Shown: positions 1 to 8,078 of the stretch, piece by piece | Layout: each line of letters begins with the position of its first letter | Position numbering within the stretch: the stretch's first letter is position 1 | DNA from: Streptomyces sp. NBC_00250 | Lineage (GTDB): Bacteria > Actinomycetota > Actinomycetes > Streptomycetales > Streptomycetaceae | Reading direction: 5' to 3' | Assembly: GCF_036192275.1 (NCBI RefSeq) | Contig: NZ_CP108088.1 | Span: forward strand, 2,170,001-2,234,000 | DNA: 64,000 nucleotides | Notes under the pieces: generated by a model | Databases searched by the model: none | What the model saw: only the letters and a program-made list of their open reading frames with translations | What the model was told of the DNA's origin: nothing | Position numbers and translations under genes: made by a program

Positions 1-539
1 GGGAAGCGGCCGGTGGCGTCGGAGTCCACCACGACCACCTTGACGTGCGGGGGCAGGGTGAGCGCGGCGGTGTCGAGGAGGTGGACCTCCATGATGAGCA
101 CGACGGCGTCGACGGCCAGTTCGTCGAGCCGGGTGAAGGCTCCCCTGACGTTGTCCTGGGTGGGCGCGTCGAGCGGGATGAGCGTGACGGCGTATCCCGC
201 GCGGGAGGCCGATCCGGCGATGGCCTCAAGGGTGCGGACGTTGCCGGTGCTGGAGAGGCCCATGGTGATCACGCCGATGGCACGGAACTCGCCTCGCTTG
301 AGGGCGCGGGCCGCGCTGTTGGGCCGGTAGCCCAGCTGTTTCATGGCGTCGAGGACCTTCGTGCGGGTGCTCTCGACGACGGCCGCGTCGCCGTTGGAGA
401 CGCGGGAGACCGTCTGCGAGGAGACCCCCGCGAGCTGGGCGACGTCCGCCATGGAGACCCGGCGCGGCCTGCCTCTCGCCCCTCGTGGGCCGCCGCCCCC
501 GGCCGTCGTCGACCCACCGGCCGTGTTCTTCTCCGCCAC
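1..539 (-). CDS. LacI-family transcriptional regulator (3' end outside window)
   Basis: Probable sugar-responsive repressor of the ABC importer divergent from it. The N-terminus carries the LacI helix-turn-helix (MADVAQLAGVSSQTVSRV, with codons ending near 450) followed by the hinge-region match YRPNSAARAL and the start of the periplasmic-binding-protein-like core (GVITMGLSSTGN). The frame stays open to the left edge, so the effector domain is incomplete here. I chose GTG at 539 because AGAGGG lies 6 nt upstream; ATG at 554 in the same frame is the alternative. An N-terminal glycine-rich stretch of about 28 residues precedes the HTH. Divergence from an importer operon is the usual LacI arrangement in Streptomyces, so autoregulation and control of that operon are inferred. 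Confidence 0.85.
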   Translation of the reverse strand, partial: MAEKNTAGGSTTAGGGGPRGARGRPRRVSMADVAQLAGVSSQTVSRVSNGDAAVVESTRTKVLDAMKQLGYRPNSAARALKRGEFRAIGVITMGLSSTGNVRTLEAIAGSASRAGYAVTLIPLDAPTQDNVRGAFTRLDELAVDAVVLIMEVHLLDTAALTLPPHVKVVVVDSDATGRF

Positions 540-585
540 CCGAATCCCTCTCATTCACCGCTGCTTCACGCTTGACGCCCCCCAG

Positions 586-624
586 TGGGAGTGTCACCAT
601 CACGCTACCGATGATTACGTAAAC
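586..624. promoter_or_regulatory. Candidate LacI-type operators in the divergent promoter region
   Basis: Between the LacI gene and the importer lie two possible operators. TGGGAGTGTCACCA (586-599) matches 10 of 14 positions of the CebR-type palindrome TGGGAGCGCTCCCA. TTACGTAA (615-622) is a perfect palindrome with the central CG typical of LacI sites. A possible -35 TTGACG is at 572-577, but no convincing -10 follows. Assignment to the neighbouring regulator is inference. Confidence 0.35.
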
Positions 625-764
625 ATTTCTCGTCGGCCAGCCCTCGCGAGGCCGATTTCCGGCCGCCAGGCCCGCACATCTCGCTCCCCTCGCACCGTCT
701 TCGTCTCTCCCGCTCCGCTCCCCGTCTCCGGACCCGCTCGGTCACCGACGCAAGGACCCCAGCC

Positions 765-1691
765 ATGACGCTCCTGTCGACGCGCGCTACGGCAGCACCA
801 CCGCCCCGCCCACGAGCCCGCTTCCGTCTCCGCAAGGAGGCCCTCGTGGGCTGGGGATTCGCCGGCCCGTTCGTCGCGGTCTTCGGCCTCGTCTTCCTCG
901 CGCCGATCGGATACGCGCTGTACCTGAGCCTCTTCCAGGACCGGCTCATCGGCGGCACCTCCTTCGTCGGGCTCGACAACTACGGCAAGGCACTCACCGA
1001 CCCCCGCTTCTGGGAGGGTCTGACCCGGGTCGGCCTCTTCCTCCTGGTCCAGGTGCCGGTGATGCTGGGCATCGCCCTGCTCGTCGCCCTCGCGATCGAC
1101 AGCGGCCGGCTCTACGGCAAGGCCTCCTTCCGCGTCTCGATCTTCCTCCCCTACGCCGTGCCCGCCGTCGTCGCCAGCCTCATCTGGGGCTTCATGTACG
1201 GCACGCGGTTCGGCCTCGTCGGGAACGTCAACGACGCGTTCGGGATCGCGCTGCCGGACCCGCTCTCCCCCTCCCTGGTCCTCGCCTCCATCGGCAACAT
1301 CGTGACCTGGGAGTTCGTCGGGTACAACATGCTGATCTTCTACGCCGCCCTCAAGGTCGTGCCCCGCTCGCTCTACGAGGCCGCGGCGATCGACGGCGCC
1401 GGCGAGTGGCGGGTCGTCACCTCGATCAAACTGCCCGCGATCCGCAGCGCGCTCGTCATCGCCACGATCTTCTCGATCATCGGCAGCTTCCAGCTCTTCA
1501 ACGAGCCGAGCATCCTGCAGAAGCTCGCTCCCAACGCCATCACCAGCGACTTCACCCCCAACCTCTACACCTACTCGCTGTCCTTCTCGGGCCAGCAGCA
1601 CAACTACGCGGCGACCGTGGCGATCGTGATGGGTGTCCTCACCGCGATCATCGCCTACGCGGTCCAGCTGCGCGGCATGCGGAAGGGCTGA
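765..1691 (+). CDS. Carbohydrate ABC transporter permease (MalF/LacF-like)
   Basis: First inner-membrane permease of a CUT1-type sugar importer, 308 aa. The sequence shows a basic N-terminal tail, about six hydrophobic segments starting near residue 30 (WGFAGPFVAVFGLVFLAPIG), and the EAA loop that contacts the ATPase (EAAAIDGAGEWRVVTSIKLP) near residues 204-223. It is followed after 4 nt by the second permease and then by a binding protein, the standard order. No ATPase gene is present; in Streptomyces many such importers share the unlinked ATPase MsiK, which probably applies here. The substrate cannot be read from the sequence. Confidence 0.93.
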   Translation: MTLLSTRATAAPPPRPRARFRLRKEALVGWGFAGPFVAVFGLVFLAPIGYALYLSLFQDRLIGGTSFVGLDNYGKALTDPRFWEGLTRVGLFLLVQVPVMLGIALLVALAIDSGRLYGKASFRVSIFLPYAVPAVVASLIWGFMYGTRFGLVGNVNDAFGIALPDPLSPSLVLASIGNIVTWEFVGYNMLIFYAALKVVPRSLYEAAAIDGAGEWRVVTSIKLPAIRSALVIATIFSIIGSFQLFNEPSILQKLAPNAITSDFTPNLYTYSLSFSGQQHNYAATVAIVMGVLTAIIAYAVQLRGMRKG

Positions 1692-1695
1692 GCCG

Positions 1696-2697
1696 ATGAC
1701 CACCTCCCTCACCAGCACGGTCTCCGGATCCGGAACCCCATCCGCCGCCGGTTCGCCCGGCGCCGACACCGACGCGAAGGCCGGCACCCGCACCCTCACC
1801 CGCACCCGCACCCGCACCGCGAAGCGCCGCAAGCGTCCCCCGCACACCCCGCTCCACCCCCGCCCCAGCGTGCCGCTGACCCTCGTGACCGGCCTGGTCC
1901 TCGTCTACACCCTGCTCCCGCTCGCCTGGCTGGTCATCAACGCGACCAAGGACCAGAACGGGCTCCTCGACTCCTTCGGCCTCTGGTTCGCCGAGGACAG
2001 CCACTTCTGGGACAACATCGGCCGGACCCTCACGTACGACGACGGTGTCTTCGTCCGCTGGCTGCTCAACACCCTCATGTACGTCGTCGCCGGCGCGGGC
2101 GGCGCCACGATCCTCGCCGTCCTCGGCGGCTACGCCCTCGCCACGTACGACTTCCCCGGCCGCCGTGCGGTGTTCGCGGTGGTCCTCGGGGCCGTGGCCG
2201 TACCCGGCACCGCCCTCGCCGTCCCCACCTTCCTGATGTTCAGCAACATGGGACTCACGAACACCCCGTGGGCGGTGATCATCCCGTCCCTGATCTCGCC
2301 CTTCGGGCTCTATCTGATGTGGGTCTTCGCCGCCGAGTCCGTCCCCACCGAACTCCTGGAGGCCGCGCGCATCGACGGCTCCGGCGAGCTGCGCACCTTC
2401 TTCACCATCGCGCTGCCGCTGCTGATGCCGGGGACCGTCACCGTGCTCCTGTTCTCGATGGTCGCGACCTGGAACAACTACTTCCTTCCGCTGATCATGA
2501 TCAAGGACCCCGACTGGTACCCGCTGACCCTCGGCCTCAACGCCTGGAACGCGCAGGCGCAGACGGCGGGCGGCGAGGCCGTGTTCGACCTCATCATCAC
2601 CGGCTCCCTGCTGACGATCGTCCCGATCGTGGCCGTGTTCCTGCTGCTCCAGCGGTACTGGCAGTCCGGCCTGGCCGCGGGCAGCGTCAAGGAATAG
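1696..2697 (+). CDS. Carbohydrate ABC transporter permease (MalG-like)
   Basis: Second permease of the importer, 333 aa from ATG 1696, which lies 4 nt after the stop of the first permease; an upstream in-frame ATG at 1633 would overlap that gene by 59 nt and is rejected. The long cytoplasmic N-terminus is Ser/Gly-rich and then Arg/Thr-rich; its RTRTRT stretch is encoded by tandem CGCACC-like hexamers near 1788-1818. Six hydrophobic segments follow. The EAA motif is ELLEAARIDGSGELRTF near residues 219-235. It should heterodimerise with the upstream permease. The repeated Arg-Thr tail is probably simple-sequence expansion rather than a functional domain. Confidence 0.93.
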   Translation: MTTSLTSTVSGSGTPSAAGSPGADTDAKAGTRTLTRTRTRTAKRRKRPPHTPLHPRPSVPLTLVTGLVLVYTLLPLAWLVINATKDQNGLLDSFGLWFAEDSHFWDNIGRTLTYDDGVFVRWLLNTLMYVVAGAGGATILAVLGGYALATYDFPGRRAVFAVVLGAVAVPGTALAVPTFLMFSNMGLTNTPWAVIIPSLISPFGLYLMWVFAAESVPTELLEAARIDGSGELRTFFTIALPLLMPGTVTVLLFSMVATWNNYFLPLIMIKDPDWYPLTLGLNAWNAQAQTAGGEAVFDLIITGSLLTIVPIVAVFLLLQRYWQSGLAAGSVKE

Positions 2698-2779
2698 CGC
2701 CCACTCCTCCTCTTTCCTCCTTCCTCTCTCCTCACCCTCCTTCCCCTCCCCTCCGCACCCTCGACCAGGAGCACAGCCC

Positions 2780-4123
2780 ATGAGAAAGCACACCACCCGC
2801 AGACTCCTCGGCGCCCTCGCCGTCGTCTCCACGCTCGTGCTGACCGCCACGGCCTGCGGCGGCGGCGACGCCTCCGACGGCGGTGCAGGCGGCAGCAGCC
2901 CGAAGGACGTCGAGGCCGCGCTGGCGAAGGGCGGAAAGGTGACCGTGTGGGCATGGGAGCCCACGCTCAAGAAGGTGGCGGAGGACTTCGAGAAGAAGTA
3001 CCCGAAGGTCGACATCGAGCTGGTCAACGCGGGCACCGGCGACAAGCAGTACACCGCCCTGCAGAACGCGATGGCGGCGGGCTCCGGTGCCCCCGACGTG
3101 GCACAGGTCGAGTACTACGCCCTGGGCCAGTTCGCCATCGGCAAGTCCGTCGAGGACCTCTCCTCCTACGGCGCCCGGAAGTACGGCACGACGTTCACCT
3201 CCGGCCCGTGGAACGCGGTCACCGAGGAGGAGGCCATCTACGCCCTGCCCATGGACTCCGGGCCGATGGCGTTCTTCTACAACAAGAAGGTCTTCGACAA
3301 GCACGGCATCGAGGTGCCGACCACCTGGGACGAGTACGTGGAGGCGGCCCGCGCCCTCCACAAGGCCGACCCCAAGATCTTCATCACCAACGACACCGGC
3401 GACGCCGGCGCCACGACCAGTCTCATCTGGCAGGCCGGCGGACGGCCGTACAAGACGGACGGCACGGACGTCACCGTCGACTTCGGCGACGAGGGCACCA
3501 AGAAGTACACCGCCACCTGGCAGAAGCTCCTCGACGAGAAGCTGGTCGCGCCGATCAGCTCGTGGAGCGACGCCTGGTACAAGGGCCTGGCCGACGGCTC
3601 CCTCGCCACCCTCTCCATCGGCGCCTGGATGCCGGCCAACCTGACCTCCGGGGTCGCCTCCGCCTCCGGCGACTGGCGGGTCGCCCCGCTGCCGCAGTGG
3701 ACGAAGGGCGACAAGGTGAGCGCGGAGAACGGCGGCAGCTCGCTCGCCGTGCCGAAGGCCGCCAAGAACAAGGAACTGGCCTACGCCTTCACGGAGTTCG
3801 CGACCACCGGTGCCGGTGCGAGCTCCCGGGTCGCCGCGGGCGCCTTCCCCGCCACGCGCGCGGACCTGGAGTCGAAGGCGTTCCTCGACACCCCGTTCCC
3901 GTACTTCGGCGGCCAGAAGGCCAACCGGATCTTCGCCGATTCCGCCCGCGACGTGGGCGCCGACTGGTCCTACCTGCCGTACCAGGTGTACGCGAACTCG
4001 ATCTTCAACGACACCGTGGGCAAGGCGTACGTCTCCCCCACCACGATCACCGACGGCCTGAAGAAGTGGCAGGAGGCCTCGGTGACGTACGGCAACGACC
4101 AGGGCTTCACCGTCAACAAGTAA
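2780..4123 (+). CDS. Extracellular sugar-binding lipoprotein (family 1)
   Basis: Substrate-binding component of the importer, 447 aa. A lipoprotein signal peptide is visible: MRKHTTRRLL, a hydrophobic core, and a cysteine at about residue 26 followed by GGG. The lipobox (ATAC) is a loose match. The mature part has family-1 solute-binding features: KVTVWAWEPTLKKVAEDFEKKYP at the start, a PDVAQVEYYALGQF segment, and aromatic residues typical of sugar contacts (SSWSDAWYKGL). It lies 82 nt after the permeases in a pyrimidine-rich gap, so it may be co-transcribed but translated from its own site. The ligand is unknown. Confidence 0.93.
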   Translation: MRKHTTRRLLGALAVVSTLVLTATACGGGDASDGGAGGSSPKDVEAALAKGGKVTVWAWEPTLKKVAEDFEKKYPKVDIELVNAGTGDKQYTALQNAMAAGSGAPDVAQVEYYALGQFAIGKSVEDLSSYGARKYGTTFTSGPWNAVTEEEAIYALPMDSGPMAFFYNKKVFDKHGIEVPTTWDEYVEAARALHKADPKIFITNDTGDAGATTSLIWQAGGRPYKTDGTDVTVDFGDEGTKKYTATWQKLLDEKLVAPISSWSDAWYKGLADGSLATLSIGAWMPANLTSGVASASGDWRVAPLPQWTKGDKVSAENGGSSLAVPKAAKNKELAYAFTEFATTGAGASSRVAAGAFPATRADLESKAFLDTPFPYFGGQKANRIFADSARDVGADWSYLPYQVYANSIFNDTVGKAYVSPTTITDGLKKWQEASVTYGNDQGFTVNK

Positions 4124-4134
4124 CCACCGCCGCC

Positions 4135-4173
4135 CGTCCGGCCGCGCCGGGGTCCCGGTCGCGGCCCCGGACG
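4135..4173 (+). terminator. Possible terminator after the importer operon
   Basis: Arms CGTCCGGCCGCG (4135-4146) and CGCGG-CC-CCGGACG (4160-4173) pair with a two-base bulge. It lies just after the binding-protein stop. There is no T-tract, as is common in Streptomyces. Confidence 0.4.
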
Positions 4174-4231
4174 CGGACGCGCGTAGCGTGAGACGCGTCG
4201 GCTCCGTCGTCTCTCACCTGGAGATCCGCCT

Positions 4232-5557
4232 GTGTCCAGCGCCGCCCCGACCCGCACCGCCGTCGTCGAATCCCTCATGGACCGCTTCCCCGGAGTCCCT
4301 CCGGAGGCCGTGTTCAAGGAGGACCTGCTGCGCGGCGGGCTCGCCTTCGACCCGTCCGCGCTGTCCGGGAACGAGGGGGGTGAGGTGAAGCCGAAGTCGT
4401 ACTTCATCTTCTCCTTCGACCACCGGACGCTGCCGGAACTCGGGGAGGCGGCGCTGAACCGCCCGCCGGAGGAGATCGTGCTCACCGGCGGTCCGTACGA
4501 GCTGCGTCGCACGGTGGTGTCGGTACGGGTCAACCCCTCGTCCCCGTACCGGGTGGCGCCCGACGGCGACGGGGCGCTGGCGCTGTTCCTCGACGGGGTC
4601 AAGATCGCCGACGTCGGTCTGCCGCCGATGCCGGAGTACTACCGGCACCCGCTGTCGAACGGCAAGTCCGTGATGGAGGTCGCCCCGACCATTCAGTGGG
4701 GTTATCTGATCTACCTCACGGTCTTCCGGGTCTGCCAGTACTTCGGCGCCAAGGAGGAGTGCCAGTACTGCGACATCAACCACAACTGGCGCCAGCACAA
4801 GGCGGCGGGCCGCCCGTACACCGGGGTGAAGCCGGTCGACGAGGTCCTGGAGGCGCTGGAGATCATCGACCGTCACGACACCGCCCGTACCTCGACCGCC
4901 TACACCCTCACGGGCGGCGCGGTCACGTCCCAGGTCGGCGGGAAGGACGAGGCCGACTTCTACGGGCAGTACGCGCGCGCGATCGAGGAGCGCTTCCCCG
5001 GCCGCTGGATCGGCAAGGTCGTCGCGCAGGCCCTGCCGAAGGAGGACGTCCAGCGCTTCCACGACTACGGCATCCGGATCTACCACCCGAACTACGAGGT
5101 GTGGGACCGCCGGCTCTTCGAGCTGTACTGCCCCGGCAAGGAGCGCTACATCGGCCGGGACGAGTGGCACCGCCGGATCCTGGACTCCGCCGAGATCTTC
5201 GGGCCGCGCAATGTCATCCCGAACTTCGTCGCGGGCGTCGAGATGGCCCGCCCGTCCGGGTTCCTGACCGTGGACGAGGCGATCGCCTCCACCCGGGAGG
5301 GGCTGCGGTTCTTCATGTCGCGCGGGATCACGCCCCGCTTCACCACCTGGTGCCCGGAGCCGACCACCCCGCTGGGCCGCGAGAACCCGGACGGGGCGCC
5401 GCTGGAGTACCACCTGCGACTGCTTGAGGCGTACACGGCGACGCTGCAGGAGTACGGACTGACGGCGCCGCCCGGGTACGGGCCCGCCGGCCCCGGCCGC
5501 GCGGTGTTCTCGGTCAGCTCCTTCATGGACGCGCTTCCGCCCGCTCCGGGCGAGTGA
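4232..5557 (+). CDS. Radical-SAM-like protein with C-x8-C-x2-C cluster motif
   Basis: Predicted radical S-adenosylmethionine enzyme of unknown reaction, 441 aa from a GTG with GGAG 10 nt upstream. The candidate [4Fe-4S] ligands are C168, C177 and C180 (CQYFGAKEECQYC). They follow a beta-strand-like IQWGYLIYLTVFRV, where the SAM cluster loop normally sits. A Gly-rich TLTGGAVTSQ near residues 227-236 resembles the SAM-binding GGE-type strand. The spacing is not the canonical C-x3-C-x2-C. It lies 108 nt downstream of the sugar importer on the same strand, behind a possible terminator, so linkage to sugar uptake is uncertain. No SPASM-type cysteine cluster is seen at the C-terminus. Family identity is my inference from the motif and fold order. 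Confidence 0.7.
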   Translation: MSSAAPTRTAVVESLMDRFPGVPPEAVFKEDLLRGGLAFDPSALSGNEGGEVKPKSYFIFSFDHRTLPELGEAALNRPPEEIVLTGGPYELRRTVVSVRVNPSSPYRVAPDGDGALALFLDGVKIADVGLPPMPEYYRHPLSNGKSVMEVAPTIQWGYLIYLTVFRVCQYFGAKEECQYCDINHNWRQHKAAGRPYTGVKPVDEVLEALEIIDRHDTARTSTAYTLTGGAVTSQVGGKDEADFYGQYARAIEERFPGRWIGKVVAQALPKEDVQRFHDYGIRIYHPNYEVWDRRLFELYCPGKERYIGRDEWHRRILDSAEIFGPRNVIPNFVAGVEMARPSGFLTVDEAIASTREGLRFFMSRGITPRFTTWCPEPTTPLGRENPDGAPLEYHLRLLEAYTATLQEYGLTAPPGYGPAGPGRAVFSVSSFMDALPPAPGE

Positions 5558-5630
5558 CGGAGCCAGAGCCGAAACCGGAGTCGGAGTCGAAACCGAAACC
5601 AGGGTCGGGGTCGGAGTCGGAGTGAACGGG

Positions 5631-5666
5631 AAAGAGCCGGTGCCCTTGCGGGGGCACCGGCTCTTT
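5631..5666. terminator. Bidirectional terminator between convergent genes
   Basis: Perfect 15-bp stem (AAAGAGCCGGTGCCC at 5631-5645; complement at 5652-5666) with a 6-nt loop. It has A/T pairs at both ends and so gives a T-run in either direction. It separates the radical-SAM gene from the convergent efflux gene. The stretch 5560-5623 before it is a degenerate tandem array of CGGAGTC/CGAAACC hexamer-like units. Confidence 0.85.
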
Positions 5667-5677
5667 GCCGCGTGGGG

Positions 5678-7195
5678 TCAGGCCACGAGCTCCGTCTCGC
5701 CCTTCGGGTCGGCCGTCGGGTCGGCCGTCGGGGCCGGCTTGCCGTCACGCATCACCAGGGTGGCGAGGACGGCCGCCGCGAGGACACCGACGGCGCTGAT
5801 GGTGAAGGTGGTGGCCATCGAGGAGGCGAAGGCCTCCTTGGCGGCGTCGATCAGACCGGTGTCGCCCTGGGCGGTGGCCAGTGCGCCGCCGATCGACTGC
5901 TTGGCCTGCTCGGGGGCGTCGGCCGGCATCTCGGAGCGGAAGGTGCTGGTGAGGAGCGAGCCGAGGATCGCGATGCCGAGCGCGGTGCCGGCCTGCTGGA
6001 TGGTGTCGTTCAGGGCGGAGCCGACGCCCGCCTTCTCCGCGGGGATGGTGCTCATCAGCGCGCCGACGGCGGCCGGCATCGCGAGGCCGGCACCGAGGCC
6101 GAGGAGGCCGAGGGCGACGGCCGGGACGGTGAAGCCGGAGTGGGCGTCGACCGTGGTCAGCAGGGCGAAGGAGCCGGCCATGGTCAGCATGCCGGCCAGG
6201 ATCAGGAGGCGGTTGCCGATCTTCGCGGCGAGGCCGGCGCCTGCGCCGTTGCCGATGAGGGCGGCGACGGCGAGCGGGACGAAGGCGAGACCGGCCTTGA
6301 CCGGCGAGTAGCCGAGGACGAACTGCAGGTACTGGGTGAGGACGAGGAGCAGGCCGCCGTTGCCGATCTGCACGAGGGTCAGCGAGAGCGAACCGCCGCT
6401 GAAGTTGTGGTGCTTGAAGAGGACCAGCGGCACCATCGGCTCCGGGGTGACGTTCTCCCAGATCACGAATCCGCCGAGGGTGACGACCGCGACCGCCAGG
6501 GTGATGAGACCACGGCCGTCGAAGGCGCCGTGCTGCGGGATCTCGATGATCCACCAGATCATCGCGGTCATGCCGACCGCCGAGAGGATCGCGCCGAGCG
6601 GGTCGGGCTTCTGCCACGGCCCCTTCGACTCGGGCATCAGGGTGAGGGCGGCGAGGACGGCGAGGACGACGACCGGGACGTTGATGAAGAAGATCGACTG
6701 CCAGGAGAAGTGGTCGATCAGGAAGCCGCCGAGGACCGGGCTGCCGACCAGACCGAGCATGGAGACCGAGCCCCAGGCCGCCATCGCCTTGGGGCGCTCG
6801 TCCTCGTCGAAGACGGTGATGAGGATGGAGAGCGTGGAGGGCATGATCAGCGCGCCGCCGATGCCCATGGCGACCCGGGCGGCGATGACCTCGCCGGGGG
6901 TCGTGCAGACCGTCGCGGCCAGGGAGGCCGCGCCGAAGAGCAGCAGGCCGATGATCATGATCTTGCGGCGGCCGAAGCGGTCGCCGAGGCTTCCCGAGGT
7001 GAGCAGGAGTCCCGCGAAGACCAGGATGTAGGAGTCCAGGATCCACTGGATGTCCTGGGCACTCGCCCCGATGCCCTCCGTCATGGACGGAACCGCGACG
7101 GTCAGCGCCATGCTGTCGACCACCAGGACCAGGGTGCTGAGGCACAGCACGACCAGGATCCACCAACGGCGTGGGTTGCGGTTTCGGGTTTCCAT
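5678..7195 (-). CDS. MFS drug efflux transporter, DHA2 (14-TM) type
   Basis: Proton-driven export pump of 505 aa. The start at ATG 7195 follows GGGGGAAGT; the longer upstream frame crosses the operator region and is rejected. Visible features are WWILVVLCLSTLVLVVDSMAL (helix 1), the loop motif GDRFGRRK (about residues 71-78) and a motif-C-like MGLVGSPVLGG equivalent (LGLVGSPVLGG). The C-terminus is a Pro/Thr/Asp repeat (PTADPTADP). Length and helix number fit the DHA2/QacA/EmrB family. It is divergent from a TetR gene across three exact operator copies, so it should be inducible by a ligand of that regulator. The exported compound is unknown. Confidence 0.92.
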   Translation of the reverse strand: METRNRNPRRWWILVVLCLSTLVLVVDSMALTVAVPSMTEGIGASAQDIQWILDSYILVFAGLLLTSGSLGDRFGRRKIMIIGLLLFGAASLAATVCTTPGEVIAARVAMGIGGALIMPSTLSILITVFDEDERPKAMAAWGSVSMLGLVGSPVLGGFLIDHFSWQSIFFINVPVVVLAVLAALTLMPESKGPWQKPDPLGAILSAVGMTAMIWWIIEIPQHGAFDGRGLITLAVAVVTLGGFVIWENVTPEPMVPLVLFKHHNFSGGSLSLTLVQIGNGGLLLVLTQYLQFVLGYSPVKAGLAFVPLAVAALIGNGAGAGLAAKIGNRLLILAGMLTMAGSFALLTTVDAHSGFTVPAVALGLLGLGAGLAMPAAVGALMSTIPAEKAGVGSALNDTIQQAGTALGIAILGSLLTSTFRSEMPADAPEQAKQSIGGALATAQGDTGLIDAAKEAFASSMATTFTISAVGVLAAAVLATLVMRDGKPAPTADPTADPKGETELVA

Positions 7196-7254
7196 GGGAC
7201 TTCCCCCTCGGCTTCGGAAGCGCTCGGCTTCCGTCGGCGCTCGTTTTCCTTCGA

Positions 7255-7330
7255 TGCGAACACTGTACGCAGCTGCGCACACTGTTCGCAAGCCCCGATC
7301 GCTGTACGCTGGATGCGAACGCCGTACGCA
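7255..7330. promoter_or_regulatory. Phased TetR operator array
   Basis: Three 17-bp interrupted palindromes of form TGCGnAC-N3-GTnCGCA are at 7255-7271, 7274-7290 and 7314-7330. A degenerate fourth copy is at 7294-7310. Starts are spaced 19, 20 and 20 nt, close to two DNA turns, so dimers would bind the same face. The array fills the gap between the efflux gene and the TetR gene and ends 22 nt before the TetR ATG. Binding by that TetR protein is inferred from position. Confidence 0.8.
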
Positions 7331-7352
7331 CAGAAGCGCATCGAGGAGGACC

Positions 7353-8078
7353 ATGGCCGCCAAGGCGAATCCCGTTCCGTCCGTATGGGCACGACAGCAG
7401 TCCGCCCCCGACCAGCCCGCGCTCAGCCGGGCGGCGATCGTCCGCGAGGCGATCGCCATGCTCGACGCCGACGGCATCGAGGCGCTGAGCATGCGCAAGC
7501 TCGGCGCCCGCCTGAACGCGGGCGCGACCTCCCTCTACCGGCATGTCGCGACCAAGGACGAGCTGATGGAACTCGCCGTGGACGAGGTCGCGGCCGAGTT
7601 CACCGTCCCGCCGCCGGGCAGCCCCTGGCGCGCCGCCGTCACCGAGGCCTCGGTCTCGTTCCGCGCGACGGCCCTGCGCCACCCCTGGCTCTCGTCCGTC
7701 CTCGGACAGGCGGGCCTCGCCTATCTGGGCCCCAACCTGATGTCGTACTCGGAGCGGCTCGCCGGCCTGTTCACGGCCGCCGGTTTCCCGGAGCCGAGCC
7801 GCGCGATCGACACGGTCATGTCGTACGTGATCGGCATGAGCACGACGGAGGCGGCCTGGCTCAGCACGGTCGCGCGCTCCGGGAGGACGGAGGGGGACCT
7901 CATCGCCAGCCTGATGCCGGCCGCCCAGCAGGCGGCGGCCGGGCACGACCACCTCACCGAGGCGTACGCGGACGCCGCCGTCCACGCGACGGTGGACCCG
8001 GTCGCGATCCGGGACGAGAAGTTCTTCTACGGACTGGAAGTGGTTCTGGACGGCCTGGAGATGCGGCTGCCGCGCTGA
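7353..8078 (+). CDS. TetR-family regulator of the divergent efflux pump
   Basis: Repressor of 241 aa with ATG 7353 preceded by GAGGAGG at 7344-7350. The N-terminal HTH is LSRAAIVREAIAMLDADGIEALSMRKLGARLNAGATSLYRHV, split here into the usual three helices (about residues 22-63). The C-terminal half matches the layout of the TetR class with a long ligand domain (TetR_C_1-like). An N-terminal extension of about 20 residues precedes the HTH. It probably binds the operator array upstream and controls itself and the DHA2 pump. Its last 52 nt overlap the 3' end of the convergent MFS gene. Confidence 0.9.
   Translation: MAAKANPVPSVWARQQSAPDQPALSRAAIVREAIAMLDADGIEALSMRKLGARLNAGATSLYRHVATKDELMELAVDEVAAEFTVPPPGSPWRAAVTEASVSFRATALRHPWLSSVLGQAGLAYLGPNLMSYSERLAGLFTAAGFPEPSRAIDTVMSYVIGMSTTEAAWLSTVARSGRTEGDLIASLMPAAQQAAAGHDHLTEAYADAAVHATVDPVAIRDEKFFYGLEVVLDGLEMRLPR

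Noticed and set aside
586..599. A true CebR box making the importer a cellobiose system
   Set aside because: Only 10 of 14 positions match and half of the dyad is poor; the substrate cannot be assigned from it.
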